Assembly (NCBI GenBank): GCA_049841315.1
Contig: JASGDB010000082.1
Location: 1-59,627, forward strand
Length of the DNA stretch: 59,627 nt
From: JASGDB01 sp049841315
GTDB taxonomy: Bacteria > Bacteroidota > Bacteroidia > Flavobacteriales > Weeksellaceae
Direction: 5' to 3'
Position 1 is the stretch's first letter. Each line of letters starts with the position of its first letter. The translations under genes were made by a program, and so were the position numbers. Positions 32,270 to 40,654 of this stretch are shown one piece after another. Under the pieces are notes generated by a model. The model ran no database searches. It was not told the origin of the DNA and worked only from the letters and a program-made list of their open reading frames with translations.

Positions 32270-33068
32270 AGAAACAGCAGATTTCATCAAAAATATTATT
32301 CAGGATACGCCTGATTTCGCCATTGTTCTCGGTTCGGGACTCGGCGCACTGAAAGACGAAGTGGAAGCCATTCACACTTTGGAATACCACGAAATCCCGA
32401 ATTTTCCCCAGACTACCGTTGCCGGACACGGAGGAAAACTGATTTACGGAACACTCGAAGGAAAAAAAATCCTGATGATGAGCGGAAGATTCCACTATTA
32501 CGAAGGACACGACATCAAGACCGTGGTGTTTCCGTTTCGGGTTTTCAGGCTTTTAGGGATTCAGAATCTGATTGTTTCCAATGCTTCGGGAGGCGTGAAT
32601 CCTGCTTTCAACGTTGCCGATATTATGATTATCCGAGACCATATCAATATGATGCCGGAACACCCTCTGCGCGGAAAAAATATCGATGAACTCGGACCTC
32701 GTTTCGTAGACATGAGCGAGCCTTACAGTAAAAAAATGATAGCCGTTGCGGAAGATGTTGCCAAAACTGAAAATATTAACGTTCATAAAGGAATTTATCT
32801 TGCTTTGCAAGGCCCTACTTTTGAAACGCCTGCGGAATACGGAATGGTTCGTGCTGTAGGTGCTGATGCCGTTGGAATGAGTACCGTTCCGGAAGTGATT
32901 GTGGCAAAACATCAGGGAATGGACTGCTTCGGAATATCCATTATTACCGATGTAGGCGGCCCCGATATTGCTTTTACCGTTTCTCATGAGGAAGTGCTTC
33001 ATGCAGCCGACAAAGCAATGCCGAATGTCATTAAAATCGTGAAAGGTCTGGTGAAAAATTATCAGTAA
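32253..33068 (+). CDS. Purine nucleoside phosphorylase
   Basis: This enzyme cleaves purine nucleosides with phosphate to bases and ribose-1-phosphate. It has the trimeric PNP signature: VLGSGLGALKDEVEAI near the N-terminus, TVAGHGGKLIYGTLEGKKILMMSGRFHYYEGHDI, VSNASGGVNPAFNVADIMIIRDHINMM, and GPTFETPAEYGMVRAVGADAVGMSTVPEVIVAKH. I start at 32253 (MLEKIKETADFI), which overlaps the lpxK end by 17 bp; a longer frame opens at 32205 but adds residues not typical of the family. Hpt and other salvage genes are elsewhere in the window. A bidirectional terminator follows. Confidence 0.94.
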   Translation: MLEKIKETADFIKNIIQDTPDFAIVLGSGLGALKDEVEAIHTLEYHEIPNFPQTTVAGHGGKLIYGTLEGKKILMMSGRFHYYEGHDIKTVVFPFRVFRLLGIQNLIVSNASGGVNPAFNVADIMIIRDHINMMPEHPLRGKNIDELGPRFVDMSEPYSKKMIAVAEDVAKTENINVHKGIYLALQGPTFETPAEYGMVRAVGADAVGMSTVPEVIVAKHQGMDCFGISIITDVGGPDIAFTVSHEEVLHAADKAMPNVIKIVKGLVKNYQ

Positions 33069-33086
33069 AAGAAAACATCTTTATAT

Positions 33087-33117
33087 AAAAACAGAACTCA
33101 AAATTGAGTTCTGTTTT
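33087..33117. terminator. Bidirectional terminator after PNP
   Basis: AACAGAACTCAA pairs with TTGAGTTCTGTT around AA, followed by T8. It also lies just after the stop codon of the minus-strand gene at 33124. Confidence 0.85.
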
Positions 33118-33123
33118 TTTTGT

Positions 33124-33663
33124 TTAAAATTTAAAATCCATAAGAGATTCGTAAAATTCCTCCTCCATAATTCCCAACTGCTGGGCAAGATGTTTCACTC
33201 CGTCAACATAAGCGATATTTTCTGCAACAGAGGTCTGTAACGGTATTTCTCCCATATCGGTTCGGAGATAAAGTGTTCCTCCCGAAACTTCGGTTTCAGG
33301 ATTGGAAAAAGGGATTTTCCGGAAATAATTTTCTGAATTTTCCACAAGTTGTGCTAATGGAATATCATCGCCTTTGTAAATCACGATACCGCCGGATACA
33401 ACGGTTTCCAGGAATTTTTGGTATAATTCAACATCAACAATTCCGGTAATGAGGACGAGATTCGGTTGGTATTCCAAAAGCTGCGAGGTTTCCGCTTCAA
33501 AAAGAATAAAATCATTATTTTCCGCATTATTTCCAAAGGAAGTAATGAAATCTATTTTCTTTCCACTAAACTGAAGCGTATGAAGCAACAACCGAACCGC
33601 TTCTTTCTGATGCGGTATTCCGGTAATAACAAGCCTTGTCTGCGCAGTATGATTATGATACAA
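33124..33663 (-). CDS. Mur-ligase-like relic without an intact P-loop
   Basis: This 179-residue protein has no family that I can name with certainty, but it lines up with the central domain of Mur ligases (Mpl type). LVITGIPHQKEAVRLLLHTL occupies the place of the P-loop VTGTHGKTTTTSML, without the essential GKT. FEAETSQLLEYQPNLVLITGIVDVELYQKFLETVVSGGIVIYKGDD matches the strand that follows. VDGVKHLAQQLGIMEEEFYESLMDFKF matches the typical Mur end 'nalaAiaaA..lGi..e.i.eaL..FkG'. The C-terminal ligand-binding domain is absent. ATP-dependent ligation is thus unlikely. It lies upstream of the terminator it shares with PNP and downstream of the acyltransferase gene. Confidence 0.5.
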   Translation of the reverse strand: MYHNHTAQTRLVITGIPHQKEAVRLLLHTLQFSGKKIDFITSFGNNAENNDFILFEAETSQLLEYQPNLVLITGIVDVELYQKFLETVVSGGIVIYKGDDIPLAQLVENSENYFRKIPFSNPETEVSGGTLYLRTDMGEIPLQTSVAENIAYVDGVKHLAQQLGIMEEEFYESLMDFKF

Positions 33664-33674
33664 AATTGTCGGGA

Positions 33675-34481
33675 TTAGGATTGTGTTTCCTGTTGCACTC
33701 TTGGTTTTGATTTTTTTTCCTCGTCATAATCGTGCAGAATGTTAAAATCCTGTGTCTGCTCAATGGCTATCATGATTTTATCGAGAATTTCATGTGCGGA
33801 ATCCGAATCATAGTCGATGTCGAGCGGTTTTTTAAATTCGAGCGTCGGTTTCACTCCGGTAACTTTTACTTTCAGTCCTTTTTTGTCGAACGCCCTTCGG
33901 AAACCGTTGATTTTAATGGGAACTACAATCGGTCTTTGGGATTTCACGAGTTTGGCAGTTCCTTTTCTTCCCTGTGCAAAAGCGGTCGTTGTTCCCTGCG
34001 GAAAAGTAACCACCCAGCCGTTGTCGAGAGCTTTCATAATATTGTCCACCTCGCTCATGTCCACGATTCTGTTCACATTTTTTCCTTCGGCGCGCCATGT
34101 TCTTTTTACGGTAACAGCTCCTGCTATTTTGAAAATTTTGGGAAGAATACCTTTATTCATGGTTTCTTCGGCAGCTACATAGTAGAAATCCACTTTCGGA
34201 TTGAGAAGATACACGGGGTTTTTAATCGTGTTTAAATAACCGTTATTCACCGAGCAGAATACATGATACATTGCCGCCACATCAGCAAAATAAGTCTGGT
34301 GGTTGGATACGAAAAGTACGTTGGAATCCGGCAAATCCACAAGATTTTCCGCTCCTGAAATTTTCAGCTTATTGAACCCGTTGAATCTTCTGTAGGAAAC
34401 CATTCCCAAAATGAAAACAATCATTCTTTTTAGGAAATATGGTGTTCCGAAAGCATCAAAGAAAATATTTTTCTTAGCCAT
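33675..34481 (-). CDS. 1-acylglycerol-3-phosphate O-acyltransferase (PlsC-like)
   Basis: This 268-residue membrane-associated protein probably acylates lysophosphatidic acid. The acyltransferase motifs are not standard: motif I reads NHQTYFAD, with five residues between His and Asp where HX4D is usual, and the FPEGT motif reads FPQGT. The C-terminal block has RPIVVPIKINGFRRAF and VKPTLEFKKPLDI, typical of the family. A hydrophobic segment lies near the N-terminus. A strict PlsC activity is likely but not certain. A TAnnTTTG box lies 19 bp upstream. Confidence 0.75.
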   Translation of the reverse strand: MAKKNIFFDAFGTPYFLKRMIVFILGMVSYRRFNGFNKLKISGAENLVDLPDSNVLFVSNHQTYFADVAAMYHVFCSVNNGYLNTIKNPVYLLNPKVDFYYVAAEETMNKGILPKIFKIAGAVTVKRTWRAEGKNVNRIVDMSEVDNIMKALDNGWVVTFPQGTTTAFAQGRKGTAKLVKSQRPIVVPIKINGFRRAFDKKGLKVKVTGVKPTLEFKKPLDIDYDSDSAHEILDKIMIAIEQTQDFNILHDYDEEKKSKPRVQQETQS

Positions 34482-34500
34482 TTTTTGTAAAAGTGAAGTG

Positions 34501-34508
34501 CAAAATTA
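34501..34508 (-). promoter_or_regulatory. -7 box for the acyltransferase gene
   Basis: On the minus strand TAATTTTG matches TAnnTTTG, 19 bp before the ATG at 34481. It overlaps the 3' end of the Nudix gene. Confidence 0.45.
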
Positions 34509-35135
34509 CAAATTTTTCAGCAAGCAGCTGAATTCGCATAAAATCATGGAAGTTGCTCCCCAAATAATATAATCGTTAAAATTGATTACCGGAACTTCCA
34601 CTCCGCGTGTTGAGGGCAAAGTTCTCATTTCCGGTTTTTCCGTAAGGCTGAGTAAGGAGGTTACAGGAAATTCAATCAGTTCCACGGCTTCCGCTTCCTG
34701 AAGCCGGAAAACTGGGTCTTTTCCGGTGTAAGAAATGAAAGTATGCACATAAAAATTGCTCGGCGGAATATAAATAGGTGAAATTTCCCTTATAATCCGC
34801 ACATAATGCCGGTCGATTCCCATTTCTTCATGGGTTTCCCTTTTTGCGGTCATTTCAAACGAAACATCGCTGTCGTCCCTTTTTCCTCCCGGAAGCGAGA
34901 TTTGCCCGCTATGGCGGTCGTGTTCGTTTTCACTGCGAACCATGAGCGGAAAATGCCATTCATTGTCTTTGAGATAAAGCAGAATATTCACGGCGGCAAA
35001 TTTCGGATTACGCTTCAGAATCTGTTCATAAGTAAGCAGCGGGCGGTAAGGCGGTGAAAATATCCCGTGTGCATTTTCGCCTAAAAGTTCGGCTTCCTTT
35101 ATTTTTTTGAGCAAATCTTTTCCGAATGATTTCAT
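34506..35135 (-). CDS. Nudix hydrolase, CoA pyrophosphatase type
   Basis: This protein probably hydrolyses CoA or related pyrophosphates to 4'-phosphopantetheine and 3',5'-ADP. The Nudix box is GGKRDDSDVSFEMTAKRETHEEMG, with the REXXEE pattern as RETHEE. Just before it is SGQISLPGG, part of the UPF0035 signature that marks CoA pyrophosphatases. I start at the ATG at 35135 (MKSFGKDLLKK); a TTG 18 bp upstream is also in frame. It is upstream of the acyltransferase gene on the same strand. Confidence 0.85.
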   Translation of the reverse strand: MKSFGKDLLKKIKEAELLGENAHGIFSPPYRPLLTYEQILKRNPKFAAVNILLYLKDNEWHFPLMVRSENEHDRHSGQISLPGGKRDDSDVSFEMTAKRETHEEMGIDRHYVRIIREISPIYIPPSNFYVHTFISYTGKDPVFRLQEAEAVELIEFPVTSLLSLTEKPEMRTLPSTRGVEVPVINFNDYIIWGATSMILCEFSCLLKNL

Positions 35136-35250
35136 AGCTGAAAGATAATACAATTAAAGTAATTTTTGTGTTAATCTTTCCTTATTTTTTTGTTTGAGGT
35201 GGTTTGAAACGGTTTGAAGTGGTTTGAGGGTTTGAAATTGTTTGAATTTA

Positions 35251-35310
35251 AACCACCCCGTCAAAAATTTTCTTTAAAAATTTTTGCCACCCCTCCAAAG
35301 GAGGGGAATA
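35251..35310. repeat. Family A two-hairpin repeat, copy R3
   Basis: Frame CACCCCG...CACCCC...GGGGAAT. Stem 1 is CAAAAATTTT with AAAATTTTTG. Stem 2 is CCCCTCC-AAA-GGAGGGG, as in R1 and R2. It lies in the 316-bp spacer between rng and the Nudix gene, flanked by GGTTTGA phrases on one side and TTGGCTCTTTTT phrases (35350-35380) on the other. No gene is seen in the spacer. Confidence 0.85.
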
Positions 35311-35451
35311 ACCCGTATCCCAAACCTCGCATCTCTTACCCCGAAACACTTGGCTCTTTTTACTTTTTACCTGGCTCTTAAAAACAAAAAAACTGCTGTA
35401 TATCTCTATACAACAGTTTTTTGTGTGATTTATTTTTTAGGTTGGGCTTTT

Positions 35452-37008
35452 TTAATTGGAATAGCCCATCAGTTCCTCTTTTTTGGAATTGTATAGTCTG
35501 AATTCCAGATATTTGAAGCTGTCTCTCGGGATGATTGTTACCCATTTTTTGTATTTCAAGAACCATTTCATCTGAATACTGTTGAATCCTTTGGTCAGAT
35601 AAGCCTCTACGAAAGGATGTACATGCAGATACAGTTTTCCTTTTTCTTTCTGCATGATGTTTCGGAGGGCTTCTTCCATTCTTTCCACCACGACAATCGG
35701 AGCGAGGATTTCTCCGTCTGCGTTAGGATTTTCTTCATTGGTTTCAATCTGTTTTTCAGGGCGCACACGCTGTCTTGTAATCTGAATCAGTCCGAATTTG
35801 CTCGGCGGAAGGATTTTGTGTTTCGCCTTATCTCGCTTCATTTCATCGCGGAGATGTTCGTAGAGTGCTTTTCTGTGGTCGGCATTCACCATGTCGATGA
35901 AATCCACCACGATGATTCCTCCCATATCCCGAAGCCTGAGCTGGCGGGCGATTTCCGTAGCAGCCATTTTGTTGACGTTCAGAGCGTGTTCTTTGTTCGT
36001 GCTTGCTGAGGTAATATTCGGCCCGGAATTTACGTCCACTACGTGGAGTGCTTCCGTGTGCTCTATAACCAGATAAGCGCCTTTGGAACTCGGAATATTC
36101 ACGAACCTTCCGAAACTCTGCTTCAGCTGTTTCTCCACATTATAATATTCCATGAGGGGAATATGGGAATCGTAGAATTGAACGATGTTTTTCCGTTCGG
36201 GAGCGATGATTTCGAGATAGTCTTTCATTTCTTTGACAATCTGTTCATCATCACAAATGATGCTCACGAAATCCTGATTGAAATTGTCCCGGAGAATCGC
36301 TGATGCTTTATCGTCTTCGCTCAGCACTTTGGACGGAACTTTATTCTTCTGAATATTTCTGAATGCGGATTCCCATTTCTGAATCAGGGAATTCATGTCG
36401 TTGTGCAGTTCCGCTACTTTTTTACCTTCCGCGACTGTTCTGATAATCACGCCGAAACCTTCGGGTTTGATACTGTCAATCAGTGTGCGGAGGCGTTCTT
36501 TTTCTTCCTGAGTTTTAATTTTTTTTGAAATAGAAACCTTATTATCAAAAGGAATCAGCACGAGAAAACGCCCTGTCAGCGAGAGTTGTGTGGAAATTCT
36601 CGGGCCTTTCGTGGAAATAGGTTCTTTGGTAATCTGAATCAGCAGAGTATCTTCTTTTGCCAGAACATGGTCTACCGTTCCGTGCTTGTTGATGTCCTTC
36701 TGAACTTCAAAATTTTTAAGGCTCGACGACTGCTGTTTTTTACTAAAAGTATCTTTTATAAACTTTTTGTAACTCAACAAATCGGGGCCTAAATCCTGAT
36801 AATGCAGGAATGCATCCTTCTCATAGCCGATATTCACAAATGCGGAATTGAGATTGGGTGCGAGTTTTTTTACTTTTCCTAAAAATAAATCACCTACGAT
36901 GAAATCTTTTTTGTCTTCTTCCTCATGAAGCTCAAAAAGCCTTCCATCCTCGAGCAGCGCAATCTTGGTGCTCCCGTCTTCATACGAAACGATAAGTTCT
37001 TTCTTCAT
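35452..37008 (-). CDS. rng: Ribonuclease E/G family protein
   Basis: This 518-residue endoribonuclease acts in rRNA and mRNA processing. The N-terminal S1 domain has GDLFLGKVKKLAPNLNSAFVNIGYEKDAFLHYQDLG. The catalytic core has an Asp pair in LHVVDVNSGP and GGIIVVDFIDM, which bind Mg2+. The C-terminus is short, ending FRLYNSKKEELMGYSN, so it is the RNase G type, without the RNase E scaffold tail. A TAnnTTTG box lies about 90 bp upstream (37099-37106). HU and a basic 29-residue protein precede it on the same strand. Confidence 0.93.
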   Translation of the reverse strand: MKKELIVSYEDGSTKIALLEDGRLFELHEEEDKKDFIVGDLFLGKVKKLAPNLNSAFVNIGYEKDAFLHYQDLGPDLLSYKKFIKDTFSKKQQSSSLKNFEVQKDINKHGTVDHVLAKEDTLLIQITKEPISTKGPRISTQLSLTGRFLVLIPFDNKVSISKKIKTQEEKERLRTLIDSIKPEGFGVIIRTVAEGKKVAELHNDMNSLIQKWESAFRNIQKNKVPSKVLSEDDKASAILRDNFNQDFVSIICDDEQIVKEMKDYLEIIAPERKNIVQFYDSHIPLMEYYNVEKQLKQSFGRFVNIPSSKGAYLVIEHTEALHVVDVNSGPNITSASTNKEHALNVNKMAATEIARQLRLRDMGGIIVVDFIDMVNADHRKALYEHLRDEMKRDKAKHKILPPSKFGLIQITRQRVRPEKQIETNEENPNADGEILAPIVVVERMEEALRNIMQKEKGKLYLHVHPFVEAYLTKGFNSIQMKWFLKYKKWVTIIPRDSFKYLEFRLYNSKKEELMGYSN

Positions 37009-37098
37009 TGCTCTTGTTTTAGGTTGATTATAATGTTAAAAAAATTCAGAATTTCTGAATTTTCATGAGAATACGGGGATAATCCCGACATCTCAAAA

Positions 37099-37106
37099 CA
37101 AAAATA
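37099..37106 (-). promoter_or_regulatory. -7 box for rng
   Basis: On the minus strand TATTTTTG matches TAnnTTTG, 90 bp before the rng ATG at 37008. Confidence 0.45.
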
Positions 37107-37165
37107 TAGCTAATGAATTTATAAAAAATCACCAACTATATTTTTATAAGTTTTCCGAAAAAAAA

Positions 37166-37255
37166 TTATTTTTTCTTATGTCTGTTCGCTCTCCTTCTTT
37201 TCTTTCTTTTGTGAGTGGCTACCTTGTGTCTTTTTCTTTTCTTTCCGCTTGGCAT
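37166..37255 (-). CDS. 29-residue basic protein, AURKAIP1/COX24 (mS38)-like
   Basis: The 29-residue protein reads MPSGKKRKRHKVATHKRKKR with the tail RRANRHKKK. It is extremely basic and matches the small AURKAIP1/COX24 domain proteins annotated in Bacteroidota, related to mitochondrial ribosomal protein mS38. It is probably a ribosomal protein. The gene is too short to be seen by most gene finders, but the start, length and context fit. It lies 35 bp after the HU gene and upstream of rng, both nucleic-acid genes. Confidence 0.8.
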   Translation of the reverse strand: MPSGKKRKRHKVATHKRKKRRRANRHKKK

Positions 37256-37290
37256 AATGTATAATTTTTTTACTTGTTAATATTCAATTC

Positions 37291-37581
37291 TTATTTTACC
37301 GATACTTTGGTTTTCACTTTTTCAACAAAAGATTTGGAAGGTTTGAAAGCCGGAATATTGTGAGCCGGGATTTCGATAGCTGTATTTTTAGAGATGTTTC
37401 TTCCTGTTTTTGCCGCTCTGGTTTTGATGATAAAAGAGCCGAAACCCCTAAGATATACATTGTCCCCGTTGTACATGGAAGTTCTGATTTCCTGCATGAA
37501 AGCCTCGATTACTTTCTGTGTCTCATTTTTTTCGGTTCCTAATTTGTTTGAAATCGTGTTTACCAATTCTGCCTTTGTCAT
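37291..37581 (-). CDS. HU family DNA-binding protein
   Basis: This 96-residue nucleoid protein has the HU/IHF core: MTKAELVNTISNKLGTEKNETQKVIEAF near the N-terminus and VYLRGFGSFIIKTRAAKTGRNISKNTAIEIPAHNIPAFKPSKSF at the DNA-binding beta arm. It bends DNA and shapes the nucleoid. A TAnnTTTG box precedes it (37613-37620), and the basic 29-residue gene follows on the same strand. Confidence 0.95.
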   Translation of the reverse strand: MTKAELVNTISNKLGTEKNETQKVIEAFMQEIRTSMYNGDNVYLRGFGSFIIKTRAAKTGRNISKNTAIEIPAHNIPAFKPSKSFVEKVKTKVSVK

Positions 37582-37612
37582 TTCCGTTTAATTTATTTTT
37601 AATTTTGGTGTG

Positions 37613-37620
37613 CAAATTTA
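37613..37620 (-). promoter_or_regulatory. -7 box for the HU gene
   Basis: On the minus strand TAAATTTG matches TAnnTTTG, 31 bp before the ATG at 37581. Confidence 0.5.
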
Positions 37621-37729
37621 GACAAAAAAAATTGAAAATAAAGAATTTGAACTAAATTATTTTTTTGTAAGATATTTTAAATCAATAGAGTTATGTCCCT
37701 ATTTTTACTCTTGTTTTGGAAAAAATAAT

Positions 37730-37737
37730 TAGATTTG
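37730..37737 (+). promoter_or_regulatory. -7 box for the T9SS subtilase gene
   Basis: TAGATTTG matches TAnnTTTG, 30 bp before the ATG at 37768. Confidence 0.45.
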
Positions 37738-37767
37738 CTGAAATATAAATCAAAATTACAGAATACA

Positions 37768-39855
37768 ATGAAAAAAGGAGTGCTATTTCTTTTCGGTTTC
37801 GGGTTGCCTTTCTCTGTTTTCGGGCAGACACAGGAGCTGATACAGGAATTCGGAATGCAAAATCAGAAAAATCAGGATAAATATGATTCTGTTGTGGAAC
37901 AAAAAATTGCCGGTAAAAATACCGAATCTATCAAAGATGAAAAAAGCAGGCTTGCAGGATTTGCAGGAGAAATTCCTGTGTTTTTGGAATCAGACGATAC
38001 GAGGGCAAACCGAAGTGCCAATGTAGTTGCGCTTCAGGAGGGAACGCTTGACGGATTGAGTGGCACACCTATCCAAGGCGACGGAATGAATATTTTGGTA
38101 ATGGACGGCGGAAAAGTTTTTGAAAAACACAATGAATTCGGAGCGGTAAACGGTGTTCCGGCCGTTCAGCGTATTTTTTATAAAGATGCTTCCAGTGTAG
38201 CCTATTCCGACCATGCTACCAATGTAGCAGGAATTATCGGTGCTGCGGGCGTGCAGAATTTCACTGCTCCATACGGTGCTCAAGCGGCAAAAGGAGTGCT
38301 TACAAAAGTGAATTTCGACAGTTATACATTTGCAACCACTACATTGGGTACTAATTATCAAAAACTTGCTGCTGCAACTACTGCCAATGTCTCCAATCAT
38401 TCCTACGGGGTAAATTTAGGGTGGACATACAAAAGCACCACCAGCACCACCTACCCTTATGTGGGATGGTACTGGATTGGAAATTACAATCTGAACGCTC
38501 AGGACACTTATTCCGGAAGTTATTATACCAACGACAGAAATTTTGATTTAATCGTTTATGACAATCCCAACCACATCGTTGTAAAATCTTCGGGGAATTA
38601 TTACGGCTTAGGCCCTACGTCGTACGTAGGAGCTTATAAATATACGGCAAGCGGCTATGTTCCTTTTGAGGAAAGCGACGAGCTTCCACCGCCCAACTGC
38701 AGCCAGGGATATTACTGCATAGGCTGGGGTTCGCTTGCCAAAAACATTATCGTGGTAGGTGCTACCAATCAATTAACAACCACAAATAACCTGTACACCC
38801 AGTCTTCTGATGTTGTAAAAGCATCATACAGCAGTGCAGGGCCGAGAAGGGATGGTGCAATCAAGCCCGATATTTCGGCGGTAGGTTCTAATCATTTGGT
38901 GGCGAATTATACTTCCGGTACAGCATATAATGCTTATGCCACAGGAAGCGGAACTTCTTATGCTGCTCCGGTTGTTTCCGGGATAGCGGGTGCAATTACG
39001 GAAGTCAACAGGAATCTTACCGGAAATTCTTCCTTCATTTACAAGGCTGATGAAATGAAAGCCATCCTTACCCATACTGCTAATGAAGCAGGAAATCCGG
39101 GTCCGGACGTTTGGTTCGGATGGGGATTTGCGGATGCTACAAAAGCCGCACAGTTGGTAATAGATGTTAAAGCAGAAAAAGCTACTTTGGAAAGAAATAC
39201 TTTAACCAGCGGAACCGTTTATTCCAAAGAAGTTATTGCAAAAGACGGAGAATCTCTTAAAGCATCTCTTTCATGGATTGACCCGGCAGCAGCGGTTTTT
39301 ACAAGTGATTCCGACCTTCAGAATAACCACACCTCAAGACTGGTGAACGATTTAGACCTCAGAATCATTGACACCACAACCAACGAAGTATATTTCCCTT
39401 GGAAACTCAATGTAGCCGACCCAATGGCAAATGCAACAACGGGAGATAATACGGTTGACAATATTGAGCAGGTTCTCGTTTCCAGCCCTGTGGCAGGAAG
39501 AAAATACAAAGTAGAAGTTTCCAATAAAGGACAGCTGGTGAATAACAATAATGTTGCGGCCAATCAGAGTTATGCTCTGGTAATCACAGGATACACCACG
39601 GAAACCCTTGCAGCCTCTGATGCTGATACCAAAGCTATTGCAGTATATCCTACCAGAACCAAAGACATCGTAAATGTATTGATTCCTCACGGAGCAAAAC
39701 AGCTTACCGTTTTCGATATGGCAGGAAAACAGGTGCTTTCCGTTGCGGCGAAATCTTATCAAACTGTTGACCTCGGTAATCTTCCTAAAGGTGTTTATGT
39801 TATTAATATTCAGACAGATAAGGAAACGGTATCGAGAAAAGTGATTAAAGAGTAA
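37768..39855 (+). CDS. T9SS-secreted S8 family serine peptidase
   Basis: This 695-residue subtilase is exported by the Sec and type IX systems. The N-terminus (MKKGVLFLFGFGLPFSVFGQ) is a signal peptide, so I start at 37768, not at the in-frame start at 37735. The triad is D113 in NILVMDGGKVFEKHNEF, H149 in DHATNVAGIIGA and S397 in GTSYAAPVVSGIAG. A beta-sandwich domain follows the catalytic domain. The C-terminus (about 620-695) is a T9SS type A sorting domain ending GVYVINIQTDKETVSRKVIKE. A terminator follows. It is unrelated in layout to the subtilase at 3944, which has no sorting domain. Confidence 0.92.
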   Translation: MKKGVLFLFGFGLPFSVFGQTQELIQEFGMQNQKNQDKYDSVVEQKIAGKNTESIKDEKSRLAGFAGEIPVFLESDDTRANRSANVVALQEGTLDGLSGTPIQGDGMNILVMDGGKVFEKHNEFGAVNGVPAVQRIFYKDASSVAYSDHATNVAGIIGAAGVQNFTAPYGAQAAKGVLTKVNFDSYTFATTTLGTNYQKLAAATTANVSNHSYGVNLGWTYKSTTSTTYPYVGWYWIGNYNLNAQDTYSGSYYTNDRNFDLIVYDNPNHIVVKSSGNYYGLGPTSYVGAYKYTASGYVPFEESDELPPPNCSQGYYCIGWGSLAKNIIVVGATNQLTTTNNLYTQSSDVVKASYSSAGPRRDGAIKPDISAVGSNHLVANYTSGTAYNAYATGSGTSYAAPVVSGIAGAITEVNRNLTGNSSFIYKADEMKAILTHTANEAGNPGPDVWFGWGFADATKAAQLVIDVKAEKATLERNTLTSGTVYSKEVIAKDGESLKASLSWIDPAAAVFTSDSDLQNNHTSRLVNDLDLRIIDTTTNEVYFPWKLNVADPMANATTGDNTVDNIEQVLVSSPVAGRKYKVEVSNKGQLVNNNNVAANQSYALVITGYTTETLAASDADTKAIAVYPTRTKDIVNVLIPHGAKQLTVFDMAGKQVLSVAAKSYQTVDLGNLPKGVYVINIQTDKETVSRKVIKE

Positions 39856-39879
39856 TTTTTTATCAATAAATTTCAATTC

Positions 39880-39902
39880 AAGCTGCTGAAAAGCAGCTTT
39901 TT
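39880..39902. terminator. Terminator shared by the T9SS subtilase gene and aroE
   Basis: The arms AAGCTGCT and AGCAGCTT enclose GAAA, and a T-run follows. It lies 24 bp past the subtilase stop and just past the aroE stop on the opposite strand. Confidence 0.8.
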
Positions 39903-39915
39903 TTATTTAAAACTC

Positions 39916-40650
39916 CTAAACTTCTGAATTCCAAATTTCCCAAGATTTTTCTGCCTGTTGTTCGAGCATATAATAACCGTTGACAGTTTTTGCGCCTCTT
40001 TCGGATGCCATTTGAGTCATTTTTGAGTAAACCGGATTGTAGACGAGGTCAATCACAAGATGTTGCTCTGAAAGCGCATGGAAAGGGAATGGCAGAACAT
40101 TTTCAACGTCGGGAAAAGTACCGACCGGTGTGGTCTGGATAATCAGTTTGTTTTCGGAAACGGTTTCGGGAGATAGGTTTTCAAAATTGAGTTTTCCTTT
40201 CCGGGAAACGGTCTGGTAAGGAATTTTGTGTTTTTCGAGAATGTATTTTACCGCTTTTGCAGCGCCGCCGTCGCCGAGAACCAATGCGGATTGATGCTGT
40301 TCCTTTTTGTGGATGAAAAGTGTTTTTTCAAAACCGTAAGCATCTGTGTTGTAGCCTGTTTTTTTGCCGTTTTTGAAATGAATACAGTTCACAGCTCCGA
40401 TTTTTTCTGCTTCGTCGCTCAGTTCGTCCAGAAACGGGATAATTTCCGTTTTGTAGGGAATGGTTACGTTCAGTCCTGCAAAATCGTTTTCTTCTGTCAG
40501 TTTAGGAAAATCCGAAATGGAATCCAGATGAAAAATCTGATAGGAATTGTTTTGCAGTAACAGTTTTTTGAATTTTTCCTCAAAATATTTTTTTGAAAAA
40601 GAGTAAGAGACGTTTCTCCCGATGAGTCCGAAATTTCGTTTGGTTTCCAT
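39916..40650 (-). CDS. aroE: Shikimate dehydrogenase
   Basis: AroE reduces 3-dehydroshikimate with NADPH in aromatic amino-acid synthesis. It has the substrate-binding GLIGRNVSYSFSKKYFEEKF at the N-terminus and the catalytic Lys in LNVTIPYKTEIIPFLDELS. The NADPH-binding motif is LVLGDGGAAKAVKYIL, and the C-terminus has VVDLVYNPV-like VIDLVYNPVYSKMTQMASERGAKTVNGYYMLEQQA. The 244-residue length is slightly short but all motifs are present. It has a leaderless-looking promoter and lies opposite the T9SS subtilase gene. Confidence 0.93.
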   Translation of the reverse strand: METKRNFGLIGRNVSYSFSKKYFEEKFKKLLLQNNSYQIFHLDSISDFPKLTEENDFAGLNVTIPYKTEIIPFLDELSDEAEKIGAVNCIHFKNGKKTGYNTDAYGFEKTLFIHKKEQHQSALVLGDGGAAKAVKYILEKHKIPYQTVSRKGKLNFENLSPETVSENKLIIQTTPVGTFPDVENVLPFPFHALSEQHLVIDLVYNPVYSKMTQMASERGAKTVNGYYMLEQQAEKSWEIWNSEV

Positions 40651-40654
40651 GAAT

